NCBI RefSeq assembly: GCF_014905175.1
Contig: NC_057791.1
Span: 9,310,492-9,374,491 of the forward strand
Source: Aphidius gifuensis
Taxonomy: Eukaryota; Arthropoda; Insecta; Hymenoptera; Braconidae
Direction: 5' to 3'
DNA: 64,000 bases
Shown here: in pieces, positions 32,505 to 44,693 of the stretch
Layout of the letters: every line of letters begins with the position of its first letter
Position numbering within the stretch: position 1 is the stretch's first letter
Made by a program: the position numbers and the translations under genes
Notes under the pieces: model-generated
Seen by the model: only the letters and a program-made list of their open reading frames with translations
Told to the model about the DNA's origin: nothing
The model's database searches: none

Positions 32505-33780
32505 TCATTTATATTTTCTTTTATATATACTTTTACTCAAACACAATCGTTCGGCAGGTATGTAGCTCGAAAGCAAAATGTCAGTTTCACCATTAATTAA
32601 CTGACGTTTATCATCTTCTAAACTTGAAGCTATTTTTTCAGTTGTTCTTGTCGTTACTCCATGTTTATGAGATCTTATTATATTTTGTTCCTTTTTTAAA
32701 ATAACACGATTAATTATACAATTCTTATAATCATCCAGTTATTTGTCTTACAGTTGATCTTTTTAAACCCTTTGCTCTCATATGAACATGTTTTTTTATA
32801 GAATTATTCTTACTTTTATCATATAAGAGTTTATATGATAAACCAATGAATTCTTTCATTATTTTTCCGTTATTCTCATTTTTCATGATACCAATAACTT
32901 TTTTATTTTCTAATGGAATTCCATATTGATTTTTTCCTAAATAATCAGATGCATAAAATTTATTAGGATTATTACGAATTAAATCATAAAGATTGTGACT
33001 AAATATGTAGTAAACAGCAGAATTAGTGTCGCCATATAAATATTTGACTTTATCTCCATGTCCTGGTATTATAAAATTATAATGAAAATCATACATATTT
33101 TTTTTCACATTTCCAAAATAGAAAATTTAAGATAAATTGGTTGCAGGATAATCTCAATCAACTTCAAGAATATATCCATATTTCAAGTTATCAGCAATTG
33201 AATTTAAAATTGATATATCAGTCTGCGACATCAGTCTGTAAGTATAAATCAGTATATTCTCCCAAGGTTTTTATGTTAAACTTTCGCCTGTTAAACTTCT
33301 TCTGAAATATTTTTTTCATTTAATTTTAAATAAAATTGATCTTTCGATGGAAGTGTTGTATCATCAAATTTTTCCTATTTATCAAGATAAATATATGGAA
33401 AACTGCTTTCTTTGTAATTCAATTGAATTAATCATCGTTTTTACATAGATTTTTTGTTTCGATTTTTGCTTATCATCTAAATTATTTGATAATGAATCTA
33501 TGGAGCTAGCCATGAATCTATTTGAGTCAATGAATCTTAATTTTATTCTAGTACCTTCAACAGATTTTGTAAATACAATATATCTTTCTTTGTTGATGCC
33601 AACTATATCAATTTTACCTTGAAACTGGTTTTTCAATTTGTTGATGATAAAATGTGCATCATAGCCTGTGAGATTATGAAATACTACAGGGATAATACAT
33701 GATGCAACCCTATCTTTTTTACGTTTTTTATTTTTTTTTCTCATCATCATCATCATCATCATCATCACCATTTCAAACAT
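32505..33780 (-). pseudogene. Polinton DNA polymerase B, exonuclease and palm remnants
   Basis: From 33,700 the minus strand reads PVVFHNLTGYDAHFIINKLK and KLRFIDSNRFMASSIDSLSN, the exonuclease region of Polinton PolB. After a deletion, from 33,108 it reads KVKYLYGDTNSAVYYIF. The catalytic YGDTDS here is YGDTNS, losing one metal-binding Asp. Then come NQYGIPLENKKVIGIMKNEN and EFIGLSYKLL. After a frameshift near 32,735 the tail KRQLINGETD and LCLSKSIY ends at TGA 32,505-32,507. The fingers/TPR region between the blocks is mostly missing. It is therefore a dead protein-primed polymerase, opposite in strand to the ATPase. The polymethionine/His-codon microsatellite at 33,738-33,776 is not part of the gene. 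Confidence 0.85.
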
Positions 33781-34011
33781 TTTTATTTTTTCCCATGTTA
33801 TTGGAAAAGTTATTCCGCTGCAATTTAATTATCAACATATTTTGTATAATGACTCACGCACTGACTATGGTAAGCCGCTTTGTATAAACATGCCAAAACT
33901 GACCATATGAAACAAAAATTATTAGAACTTTTACCGTTCACCACTGAATGAGTTGTAATCATCCACGATAGCATTTCAACGAAAAATGAATTACCACCTT
34001 GCAGTAGTATG

Positions 34012-34110
34012 TGTTACGTACCAAGTTGAAAAATTAAAATTAACTATGAAATAACAAACAAAAAAAAAAATATGTAAATCCAAAATTCAGATATAATTCA
34101 AAAGTAAAAT
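34012..34110 (+). mobile_element. LTR start fragment, same family as the solo LTR at 4,238
   Basis: TGTTACGTACCAAGTTGAAA and the next ~50 bases match the reverse complement of 5,217-5,150. Similarity fades after about 100 bp and no matching LTR end is visible downstream. Confidence 0.6.
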
Positions 34111-35320
34111 AATCACACCACTAATATATTGAATAAAAAGAATAAATAAACCATAATAAATTAAAAGAAAATACAATAAAATACATATACAATTGATAAG
34201 AAGTAATTGAGTAGAAGAATTAATTTAATCTGCCATATAAAGATGGTTATTTTTAATTTCAATTGATAAATTACTAAACGATAATCCATTGTTTTTGAAT
34301 TTTCGAATAGTATCGTATCATTAATTCGAGTCATGTCATGAGGATTTTTTATTCTTCGGTTTCCGATTTGTTCCTTTATCATCTAGAATTTCTTTCTTTT
34401 CTCTATTATACATTGTCATTACTGTCCTCACTAGTATTACGTTACGAAAAGTTTACCGATCAATAAAATCTTTTTTCATCATGATTTGTTGATGTGGAAC
34501 TAGTTGATGTCATTGATGAGTCCAACCATGCTCCCAATTCGTGATTCATGCTCCCGAGGGTGATTTACGATGTTGCTATGCTGCATAGGTAGGACGTTGT
34601 ATATCACTTGCTCTCTCGCTCTAGTGTGGTTACTTACTGTCAGGGTCGAGTAGTCAGATGCATAGAGTGGTCCGGCGTAAGACCAGCGTGGCTGCGGACA
34701 GACTTTATATTCGACTACTTGGTGCACTAAAATGGCAATAGGAGGATATTTGATAAAGCCTGCGGGGTACGAATATTTTCGTTCTCGTATTGACTTAGGT
34801 TATGCGAGTGAGTTAAACCAAAGTTAATGTTCACGGTAATAACTGCCGCCGCGGGGTAAAGTTATTACGCTCCCGGCCAATAATCATATCGACTTCAGTA
34901 ATGGTGCCCGAGTGACGTTTTGGAACCAATATGGTGGACCGCGCCCCTCTACTATTTCTTGCTGAACTTGTCGCTACCGAAATGGCCGTCGGCGGCTATT
35001 GCTCCCGAAACTACCCCACGGTCCGTTGGTTGCCGTTATACACCAGCTGGCTTCCTCCTGGCAGTATCCTCGTTGATCCCATAGTAACTGACGCTTCTAC
35101 TTTATCGGTGGAAAAATTAGTTAGATTATATATCACTGAATATTACTGTAATTTATCTGAAATTTTTTTTAGGTATTAGAGGCGGACTTTTCAGTGTCAA
35201 CAGAGAGAGAAACTACTTTTTCAGCAGAATCTGTTGGATGTTTGAGAATTAATCGAATCCTCTCTTGTAGCAACGACAATTAATATCACTATGTTTGTGA
35301 ATTACAAGAAATCCGTATTC
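34111..35320. other. No gene recognised; GC-rich island at 34.5-35.1 kb
   Basis: The interval 34,500-35,110 is far less AT-rich than its surroundings and holds several symmetric strings (GCCGCCGCGG, TCGACTAC/GTCGAGTAG). It shares TGGACCGCGCCCCTCTA with 2,950. Open frames across it are short and unlike any protein I know. Confidence 0.35.
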
Positions 35321-35324
35321 ATCC

Positions 35325-35590
35325 GTATTCCACCATCAACTGCTTCATGTCTGCCGTTGCAAAAAATGCTTGAACATTATCCCGTTATTCTGTAGATATA
35401 CCATTAAAAATCATAAGTAAATTTGATCTAGCTTCTTCTGACTGAATAACTTTTTCATGTTCATTAAATCGAACATAACCGATTTCTTAAATATGTTTTA
35501 AGAGTTCTTTCTAAAAAATTAAATGAGTGATTTGGAATAGACATGAGTAATTTCGGATCTCAATCCATTTGGATAAAAAATGAAAGCAAA
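35325..35590 (-). pseudogene. Polinton packaging ATPase, second fragment
   Basis: The minus strand reads NGLRSEITHVYSKSL near 35,575-35,530. After frame changes it reads EIGYVRFNEHEKVIQSEEAR, SNLLMIFNGISTE, a stop, and RDNVQAFFATADMKQL. This follows NGLRFxNxYxYSKSL ... PxDA.xNxLFIFDDVxxExQDN of the ATPase at 31.5 kb but is clearly more diverged (Walker B IFDDV reads IFNGI). It lies divergent to the phospholipase-like remnant at 35,985, the same arrangement as 3,073/3,692. Confidence 0.65.
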
Positions 35591-35984
35591 ATAAGCGTTC
35601 GTTTTGCTGAAAGTAATGAACTACAAAACACATTTTTCACACTGTTCAATAATGAACTTTCATGTCTTTTTTCGCGAGGGTTTTTGGAAGTGGTTTTTAT
35701 CACAATTTTATTAAAATTGTAAACTGGCAACTTTGGTGGTTATTTTAAAAAATTCGATGTTTTTTTTTTATAACTGATCCACTTGCTTGATCAATTTGTA
35801 CTAATCCGAAAACATATAAAATACGTGGGGTTTTATCGAACTAAGTTAGTTCCTCCGTCACCATAATTAAGCATCGACGTACGATTAGAAAAAAAATAAG
35901 AAGAAAGTAAGGGTTTTTTAAATAGTATAATTAATAGCTGACAATTCGAACTACACTTCTCGCAGTATAACGATTGTAGCCCTG

Positions 35985-36175
35985 GTATAAAGCTTGTGGG
36001 GTTAATTCAATGGATGAACGTTGTCGTGAGCATGATATAAGCTACTTAAAAAATCATGACAATTTTGAAGAACGACACAAAGTCGACAAAATACTTGCTG
36101 CTACGGCTTGGCAGCGTATATTCACTAAAGATTCATCACTTGGTGAAAGAGCTGTAGCTTGGGGTGTTACAACTA
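35985..36175 (+). pseudogene. Polinton phospholipase A2-like remnant
   Basis: The frame contains MDERCREHDISYLKNHDNFE with the HDxxY catalytic signature, then KVDKILAATAWQRIFTKDSS and LGERAVAWGVTT, the same domain order as at 3,692-3,986. The calcium-loop glycines upstream are poorly kept (SPGIKLVGL). The open frame then runs into a TTCGAA-rich simple repeat, so residues after about 36,180 are not part of the protein. Confidence 0.7.
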
Positions 36176-36189
36176 CAATGAACTTTGAA

Positions 36190-36340
36190 ATTGACCGAAT
36201 CGAATTATTCGAGTTTTCGAATTTCGACTTTTTGAACTATTCGACACTATTCGAAGTTTCGATTCTCGAATTATTCGTTGATATTCGTTACTTTTCGAAA
36301 CTTCGAATTATTCGTAGATACTCAACGTATTCAGATTATT
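36190..36340. repeat. ATTCGAA-rich degenerate microsatellite
   Basis: Short repeats of TTCGA, TTCGAA and ATTATTCG in both orientations over ~150 bp; explains the apparent C-terminal extension of the phospholipase-like frame. Confidence 0.6.
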
Positions 36341-36524
36341 TATTGAATTTATTATTGGTGTAAGAGTGATTATTTTGAATTTTTTTATTAATATAGTAAG
36401 TTAAATTTTTTTATAAACTAGCTCATTTCTCTGTGTTCTTTTTTTTTTTTAACCAAAAATTAAAGTCAAAAAAAAAGTAGAAATAATGTTACATAAATTT
36501 AATTCAATTTATTGACATAAATTC

Positions 36525-36820
36525 ATTTTTACTGGGAATTTTCGGAGAAATAATTTTTTTGAAGCTAGATAAAAGGCCGACTATATAAAAATAATTACGG
36601 GAGGTGGTTGAGGGAAGAATAAAGATGATGTTGAATTTTTTTCATAATTTTTTACGCAATCGGTCAAGGGTGGATTGGGGTAGGTTTGGACATAGACTTG
36701 TTTTTACTGGGAATTTTTGGAGAAATAATTTTTTTTAAGATAGATGAAAGGCCGACTATATAAAAATAATTACGGGAGTTGGTTGAGGGAGGAATAAAGA
36801 TAATGTTGAATTTTTATGAA
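36525..36820. repeat. Direct repeat, two ~110-bp copies
   Basis: TTTTTACTGGGAATTTT.GGAGAAATAA followed by GGCCGACTATATAAAAATAA and TACGGGAG.TGGTTGAGGGA occurs at about 36,523-36,635 and 36,701-36,812 with few differences. The 65-bp spacer is unique. Confidence 0.75.
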
Positions 36821-37087
36821 TAAACAATAAACGAAAAAAATAGTAACAAAATTAAAACCTTTCAGTGTGAAGTTAGCTGAAATTCAGTGATTTTTTTAAA
36901 TAGGATATAATCGGTCCGTATAGTATATATAGGAACAAGATATAAGATCACCACATGCGAGAAATTTACATTTACGAAAAGAAATGTATAAAAAACCTGG
37001 TATACCGTTTGTTGGGGCGTGTGGCCTACGTTATCTATGGAAATTCAAAATTTTTAATACTCCGGCTAGGGCCATGGTTATCTAAAG

Positions 37088-37604
37088 CAGCTGCTAAATA
37101 TAAAGAAAACCACGAATCAACTCCAAAAAATCTACAACAATGTTATTACTCAAGGAGTAAGGCCAACAACGTAGCAAAATGCCTAAGAATCAATTTTGCT
37201 ACGTTGATTTAATGAATTTTGCTGGAACAGCGCAGCTTGTAATCGTAAAAAAGCCATCCAACAAGTCAAAGGGCAAGAAAAAGTGGAACAACTAGTTACC
37301 ATTCAATTGCCAAAATATCACCAAGAAAAAGCAATCCTAATCAATGTAAGATTTGCGCCATAGAATTCGTGACCTCCAATGAGTGAATATAAATGGGAAA
37401 GAAAGAAACAATAACTTTAAGAACGTCAAAAACTTCCAGAACTTCCAGAACTTCGAGAACTTCTAGACTCAACTATATAGATACTAAGTGAAAATGTAAC
37501 CTAGAATTGAGGCGAAATATGGACGTAAATAATTACGGAATTGGACGATAAGCCTTCCGTTTACGTACACTGTGTTTCCTTAACGAAAGGTTTCACTGTG
37601 GAGG
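37088..37604 (+). pseudogene. 3' internal remnant of the giant LTR element family
   Basis: This block matches 61,110-61,616 of the intact element (GCTGCTAAATATAAAG, CAGCGCAGCTTGTAATCGT, AAGAAAAAGTGGAACAACTA) with indels, and leads directly into the LTR at 37,605. It represents an older copy whose upstream part is lost. Confidence 0.75.
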
Positions 37605-39252
37605 TGTAATGTCCTGCGGTAAGCGCCGAACTTTTTTCAATTTTACATAAATTATATTTTATAAAAATATATATTCAGGTTACAATCGGAAGCTCTAGCT
37701 CCATCTTATGCATTATAAGGGTAACAGTTAAGGGAGCAAACCCTACGGTCAGCTTGTGCCACTGACCCAATACAGACTGTCCCGTTTTAATTGGATGATG
37801 GATTTTTCTTGAAAAATATCAGAAAAATTCAGAAATGATGAAAGATGATTCAAGTAAAAGTTGTAGGGTTTGGCGGTGGACTTGGAAAAAAAAAAAAAAA
37901 AAAAATCAAAAAATTCAAAATGGCGGAGTTTCAGGTATGAACTAAGTTTTTTCAAATGGGTACTATATTTTTTTTTGTACCGAAATGTTTCTTACATCAA
38001 AACTAACACTTTTTACTTGAAAAGTTTTTCGATAAAATCACTTTTTTTTCGGCCCAATTTTGTCTGTTGATAGATTTTCCTCAAAAAATATGGCTCAAAT
38101 TAAAAAATGATATTTGGAAAAGTTGTAGCGTTCAGGAAGACAAACACGAAAAGAAAAAAAAAATTTTGAAAAGTTCGAAATGGCGGAGTTTAAAGTATGA
38201 ACATCTTTTTTTTTGAGGGTAGGTGTAATTTTTTTTTACTAAAAAATTGTTCGCATCAAGATTAACACTTTTTCTAAATAAAATTTTTACGCTAAGTCGA
38301 TTTTTTTTATCCATGCTTCTCACTCCGCCATTTTGAATTTTTTACCAAATTTTTTTTTTCCGTGTTTGTCTTCCTAAACGCTACAACTTTTCCCAATATC
38401 ATTTTCAAATCAAAGCCATTTTTTTTGAGGAAAATCCATCAACAGATAAAATCGGGCCGAAAAAACAGTGATTTTATCGGAAAATTCTTCAAATAAAAGG
38501 TGTTAGTTTTGATGTAAGAAACATTTTGGTGCAAAAAAAAATACGGTACCCATTTAGAAAAACTATGTTTATACCTGAAACTCCGCCATTTTGAATTTTT
38601 TGAATTATTATTTTTTTTTTTTTCAAAGTCCCCCTCCAAACCCTACAACTTTTACTTAAATCATTTTTCAATTTGAGCTATATTTTTCAAGAAAAATCTA
38701 TTATCCAATTAAAATGGGACAGTCGGTATATCGATCAGTTCGCTGGGATCTCTGATCCAGTGACTACCAGCTCTTCCAGCTCTGACCGCTTTGAATATTT
38801 GCTCTAAAAAGTCTTAGAATAATTTTAAGAGTCACCAGCCGAAAAACTAGTAGTTATACTAATTCAATATTTTATTAATTTATTTTGTTTAAATATTTTC
38901 AATTATATTTGGCTACGTAAATTATCAAGCTAAACTCATCTTGGATTTAACTTGTAATAAATTCCGACCGCATGGTCTAAGTTGTCTTGTTTTTTTAATT
39001 TGAATTCAAGTACAAGCTTTGTGTTGAATTATTCATCCAAATAAATATTGAATAAAGTAAATTATAGTTGGCTAATTTAAACATTAATTTGTTTGCTGAA
39101 AATATTTAATTATTTAAATATAAAATCAACGACCTCGTGGTCATCAATTTTGTTTCAACCACGATCTGTAAAGTACAGTAAAGCGATCATATAATCATTA
39201 AATTAAACAAAAGTAAAAGTGTTCTTTGTTATTATGTTTATTGTAAATTCGA
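37605..39252 (+). mobile_element. Older LTR copy of the 48.8-kb family, interrupted and 3'-truncated
   Basis: Begins TGTAATGTCCTGCGGTAAGC as the intact LTR does, loses part of the GAGCATCCCC region, is interrupted by the MITE at 37,773-38,726, then resumes at TATCGATCAGTTC and follows the LTR to about 39,252, where similarity ends some 370 bp short of the LTR terminus. Confidence 0.8.
37773..38726. mobile_element. TA-flanked MITE (TIR CAGACTGTCCC), family copy 2
   Basis: The left end CAGACTGTCCCGTTTTAATT and right end AATTAAAATGGGACAGTCGG are inverted, with TA at 37,771-37,772 and 38,727-38,728. The body is nearly a perfect palindrome over its whole length, which is why both strands show similar short open frames. 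It is inserted in an LTR whose uninterrupted form is at 48,955-48,962. Confidence 0.9.
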
Positions 39253-40189
39253 ACGAATTTATTATTGATTGTAATTTGATTTTTTTATTAATTTTTTTAG
39301 CTATTTATTTTCCACGTTGACAATTTGTTTCCCATACATGTTTAATGTTACTCAAAATTGATTAATATCAATACATGTAAGTATATATGTTATTCAATGA
39401 TACTTTTGACTGTTATTTCATTTTCCTGAATTACACAACCGGTCCAGCAGCTGTTCACCAATTTACCAGCTATTTAGCAATATGTCAAATTTGTGAATCA
39501 AGACTTAAATATTATTCATCTTGTAAACTCTAATTTGGTACAAATCTCTTTATCTTTTTATCTCCATGATGTGCAATGTTATAATTTTTATTTTCAATAA
39601 TAGGTATATTTCAAATCTTCAATGAAGTAAGTATATATTAATATATTAATAGACGCAAGAATAATAAGTGGACAAAAACTTAGGCCAGCTTGCCTAAAAC
39701 TTCAAAAGCTGATTTGGTGAATTTCAAATACTTTTAATAAAAAACTATCATTCTATCGAGCTAATTATTCGCCTTTTATATCAAATATAATATGAATAAA
39801 ATAAACTGTCATTAGTTTATCACTGAGATTATTATAGAGGAGGCAATTAAACATAAACTAACATTAAAATCAAGTCCTTGGTCTTTAATTTTTTATGGTT
39901 GAATGTGGTGTCAGTTTTTAAGGTTTTTCTACTTAGAATTGAAATAATTGTTTCTATTCATAAAGTTGATATTTAATAAACAAAGTATATCCAATTTTTT
40001 TTTTTTTTGATGTCAGGTGACAGATAAACGTTTATATTTTCACATATACAGCCACATTTTTTTTTTCCTTTTTTTTTCTTTATATCAAATGGGTGGCTTG
40101 CAATGGTATAATGTGAAAATGCTCTGTGTGGTGCTCAGGCTGGTAAAGTGAAAATTTCAGAAAAAATATATAAAATTTTTTAAATAATG
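39253..40189. other. No gene recognised
   Basis: Ordinary AT-rich sequence with no inverted or tandem structure I can support; short T-runs near 39,998 and 40,058-40,080. Confidence 0.4.
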
Positions 40190-40750
40190 AGAATTTTAGA
40201 AAAGTTCGACTCGAGTACCCTCAGGGGTACTATTATACATTCCCTGTTGAGTTTAAATGATTTTCCATAAGCCCATTTTTTAAAAAACAATGTTTTAAAT
40301 TTTTTCTTCTCTAGAAGTGAAGAAAATATTCAAAATTTTTTAAAAATCGAAAATTTTTAAGAAGCTAGACTCAAGTGGTACTATTCTACATACTCTATTG
40401 GATTTTCAAAATTTCTCATGTACTTAATTTAAAAAAAACTATGTTTGAAATTTTTTTTTCCCCTAGAAATAAGAAAAAATATTTAAAATTTAAAAAAAAT
40501 GAGAATTATCGAAAAGTTAGATGCAAGTGCTCTCGAGGTACTATTCTACATTTTCTGTCAAATTTTCAGAATTCTCTATTTACCCATTTTTCAAAAAACC
40601 ATGTTTTAAAATTGCTTTTTTATTACCGGTAAAAAAAAAAAATTTTGGAATTTTGAAAAAGTTGGACTCAAGTGCCTTCGGGGGTACCATTCTACATTTT
40701 CTAACAAATTTTCTATTTACCCATTTTCAAAAAAACCATGTTTGAAAATT
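40190..40750. repeat. Tandem repeat, about four ~155-bp units
   Basis: Units share GACTC(A/G)AGT..., GGTACTATTCTACAT, then a run resembling TTTACCCATTTTTCAAAAAA and CCATGTTT.AAATT. Unit starts are near 40,206, 40,365, 40,518 and 40,664. Open frames inside are repeat artefacts. Confidence 0.75.
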
Positions 40751-43078
40751 CAATCTTATGTATCGTCCAAGGTAAAACAGGAATCAGTATTATGTCCCAA
40801 AAAAGTTCAATGTTTTTATAGCCAAATAAAAAACTGTACTCATCTGAATGAAAATCGTACAGAAAAACTTTATCTAGGTTTCTGTTAGATTTTATCGTGA
40901 TCTACACGTTTAGAGTAAGTCCGGTAGGAAGAAAAAATATTGACAAAAATAGACACAGTGTATACACGCATATAATAATTAACTTTATTATCAATAAATC
41001 AATCAATCATACTTCTCCGCATTCACCATTACTCTTCATGGACTTTTCTTTTCCCAAAAAAATCATTACCCCAGCTCTCATCCTCAATTCGATTAATTGT
41101 ATTACCTCCCAAATAAAAGAGTGCCAGAACTTGAGATCGGAAACATTCTTTTTTGTTCTTTTTTTGTAAATAATTTTTTTCCCAGAGCTGTCTGAAAATG
41201 GTTTTATATAAAAATTCCAGTTAAATTGAAAGACAAATCTTTTATGATAACTTGTGCTCAACAGTTTTTGGTTTATATTTAATATTATAATACAATAGGA
41301 TTATTTTTAAGACTTCACGGCTATTACAACAATACTGTTTTTTTTTTTTGGACGCATGCAGAAAATATGAAGAAAAACGTAAAATTTATCTTTCCCTATT
41401 AATCACGATCATTCGCAACAAAAGCATCATGACTTCACATTGCGTTTCGGTTTGTTCTAAGGAAACTAATTAACACATTTCTACTCGTGGAGTCAAATTT
41501 TTTTCAAACTATCTCATCAGTTATTACGATATAGAAAGATAATCTTTATTGATTCAAACGCGTAGAAAAGAAATAGTATCAACTACCGAAAAACATTTTT
41601 ACTGCAGTCAATAAGACAAGCAAGAAATAGATCCAGTAGAGAATAATAATTCTAGAAATATGATGTTATTGTCAATGCCTTATCATGACTGGCCGTTATG
41701 CCAAAATCGATTCACAGTATACCAGCGCAAGTCTATTCACACGCCCGTACGCAAGTAACTTAAATACTTAACTGTATTGACTCAGCGGTCCGTACTTTAT
41801 AATAGTGCTCGGAACTGGTAAATGTGTGCAAGTAAATGGTGAAAACAAATATTCACCCACACGACGCAAGAACAGCGGCGAGGGTGATTGAAAGCGGTGA
41901 AATCAATGCCACAGTATTCCTTGTTACGGCAAACTGAATTTCCGCTTGCCTGTCTGGGGAAAAGCCTCATACTCTATCTACAACTGTATCATCACGTGTG
42001 CATTTAGATATTGTATAAAAATATATATATATATCGTATATTTACCAGGAAAAAAAAATATGTGAGAGTGACTTTCACTTTTTTTTTACAAGTAAACTCG
42101 ATTATAATCAAGTTGGATATCCCACAGATCGTATAAAAAAACAACAGTCTTTTTATTCCTTAGTTTATATTAACGTTTTCTATTCTTTTTCGAATTGTTT
42201 TTTTATTCAGGTTCAGTTCGTTTTGATGAATTTAAACAAAACGGGCTAACATCATAATAGAAAATAGTGATGCCACGATACGATATAAATCAGAATTTTT
42301 ACGTACCATTTGGTTTCGTATCGTATCCTCAAATCGTCATTAATCATTCATATTGAATGAAAAGTTCATCATATACTCATATATCGTCAATTCGTCAAAT
42401 ATTCCATCAAAAGGCAAGGTATCCAAGTATGAGAGAAAAAGAAATTTCTTGATAATTTCATTTATCAGCATTCCAGGGGAAAAAGGGGCATTCAAATCGT
42501 GAGAATGCCCTGAGACAAAATTGAAGTACATACTTTTTTTTCAAACTTCCAAATCATTTTCAAAAATTGCGTTTTTCTTGAAGATTCTTTAAAACCTTAC
42601 CGCACTCTGACAAACATTATAAAACCAAATCAGATCAAAGCAATATGGCTTCCAAGTCAAGAGCAATTTGACAACATTATAAAAATAAAATTGTTCAAGG
42701 TAATAGTCGATGGTGTGGAAAACCTTTATATTCACTTCAGTATCCAATAGCGCATCGATGGCGCGAATTAATTAATGATACTCTAGGCTATGTTCCCAAG
42801 TCACATGTTATTGTTTATTTTTCTTTCCATCAAGTTTAATGAGTTTTTTTTTTACAGTATATGTAAATAGAAATATGAAATATTTTTATTTACGAAATTA
42901 TTTACGAAAGAATTTATTTTTGAATATCAAATCCAGCTGTCAGAAGCATCCGTCCATGGAGCAAAAAAGCTAACATATTTAGATAGTGTAAAAAACCTTC
43001 ATATATATGTCAGTATAGTATTCAATATCGCATCGATGGTGCGCGCGCCATATGTTGTTGAGATATAGGCGCAAATTC
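40751..43078. other. No gene recognised; GC-richer segment at 41.7-42.0 kb
   Basis: Mostly AT-rich unique sequence. The interval 41,690-42,000 is less AT-rich and could be a promoter or 5' exon of a host gene (for example CGCCCGTACGCAAGTAACTT, GCGGTCCGTACTTTATAATA), but no frame or splice pattern is convincing. The phrase TATCG.CATCGATGG.GCG occurs twice, near 42,750 and 43,026. Confidence 0.35.
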
Positions 43079-43247
43079 CAGGTCTGTAAAGTTAGCACAT
43101 TATAGCACAATCAAACCAGACTATAAAAAACAAAAAAACGCACAAAAATTGCGGATACCGCACAAAAAACGCATATAATTCGCACGTAACTCCTGATATA
43201 GTCCGGTTTAATTGTGCTATAATGTATGTGCTAACTTCACATACCTG
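43079..43247. mobile_element. Small foldback element
   Basis: CAGGTCTGTAAAGTTAGCAC and TTATAGCACAATCAAACC at the left are mirrored by GGTTTAATTGTGCTATAA and GTGCTAACTTCACATACCTG at the right. The 169-bp unit has a loop with CGCACAAAAA repeats. Confidence 0.75.
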
Positions 43248-43389
43248 CGAATCCTGTCATGCTAATTATGCTAATATATACAACATACACATGTTTGCTG
43301 ATTAACATAACCTTTTATTTATATACCTTTTCGTTTTTATTGTGCTTTTGGGAATATATATATATAGATTACACGACATAATAAATTTG

Positions 43390-43810
43390 ACAGAATATAT
43401 CACGAAAAAATAAATCGTGACAAATAAATCGCGCAAAAATGAATTGAAAAAAAATAAATCTAGACAAAATGAATTTAAATAATATTGAATACAAAAATAA
43501 ATAAAATTAAAAAATCTATCAAGAATTTATTAAAATTGTCTCTTAAAATAATATCAGTAGATATTTTCGCAGTTGGGAGGGCACCCCCCCTTGTGACCTG
43601 AAAATCACCTCCTCATTCATGTAACAATTTTCTTTTTTTAAATTTATTTTGTCTAGATTTATTTTTTTTAAATTTATTTTGTCGCGATTTATTTTGACGC
43701 AATATATTTTTTCGCGATTTATTTTGTCACGATTTATTTTTTCCAAATTTGTTTTGTCCGGATTTATTTTGTCGGATTTATTTTCTAAAATTTATTTTGT
43801 CATGTTACCA
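43390..43810. repeat. AAATAAATCGxGACA minisatellite in two opposed orientations
   Basis: Left block (43,398-43,470) has AAATAAATCGTGACA-type units. Right block (43,640-43,800) has the reverse complement TTATTTTGTCGCGATTTA, so the two blocks face each other as a loose palindrome. The Lys/Asn/Ile-rich minus-strand frame here is a product of the repeat. Confidence 0.65.
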
Positions 43811-44693
43811 TATATATACTAAACAAAAAAAGAAACACAGTTTTTTTTACAAAAAGGAGCGTCAAGTATTCGAAATCCCCACTAATTATGTGATTATAGT
43901 AATTTTATTTTATATTGATATTTATTAATTTTTTAGATACAAAAAGATATAATACCAAAATAAGTCAAGAAGGAAATATTTAACGCATATAATTAAGTCT
44001 TAATCTTTGACAATATTTTATACTTGACCCCGCCCGGTTCTTCCCAAATAAAATTTGAAGCCTACACACGTCTCGACAACAGAGTTAATGGTATTTTCCA
44101 ATTATCCATTATTATATATATATACCCTTCACATTTTATCTAGGCTTAGGACTGGCAGCGTACAATCTTGTTACCTTGCCGGTGTGTTTAAAAAAATATA
44201 TATATACATATATATTAGGGTGGCCGTTATTTTTTTTTTTTTCGAAAAATTCTGCTCCTAGGGGTTTTTTTTTCTTTAATCCGTGAAAAAAAAATATACG
44301 CAAAATTTTAAAGCTTTATCTCAACTCTAACCCGTGCCGCTGGAATATTGATATTTTCATTTACATTGTGATTTTCAATTTTTTTTTTCTGGAGGTCGTA
44401 AAAAAAATCGGAAAAATATGAAATTTGCGGTGTTTAATTTAAGAATTAATGCACTTTAAACTAGGAATTCTCAAACTGCTGGATCGTATATTTTTGCTTG
44501 CCCATAGACGTTATCCAGTGATTTTTTCTGATTTCACACAAAAATGACGGTTTTTTCCATTAAAATGGTTTATACGAACTGTAATCACGTTTTTTCTATT
44601 AATTTGAAATAAACTACTCGAAATTATGGTAAAAGTAATATTCCGTAAAACATTCTACAGAAAAAATTGTGATCCATTATTTTAACAGCAAAA

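Noticed and set aside
36180..36363. C-terminal extension of the phospholipase-like frame
   Set aside because: The residues come from an ATTCGAA-type simple repeat joined to the gene remnant; no family member has such a tail.
37749..38671. Four similar Lys/Phe-rich frames
   Set aside because: Translations of the palindromic MITE; pairs of frames on opposite strands are mirror copies.
43543..43746. KINRDKINLKKINLDK repeat protein on the minus strand
   Set aside because: Simple minisatellite translation with no start context or flanking gene structure.
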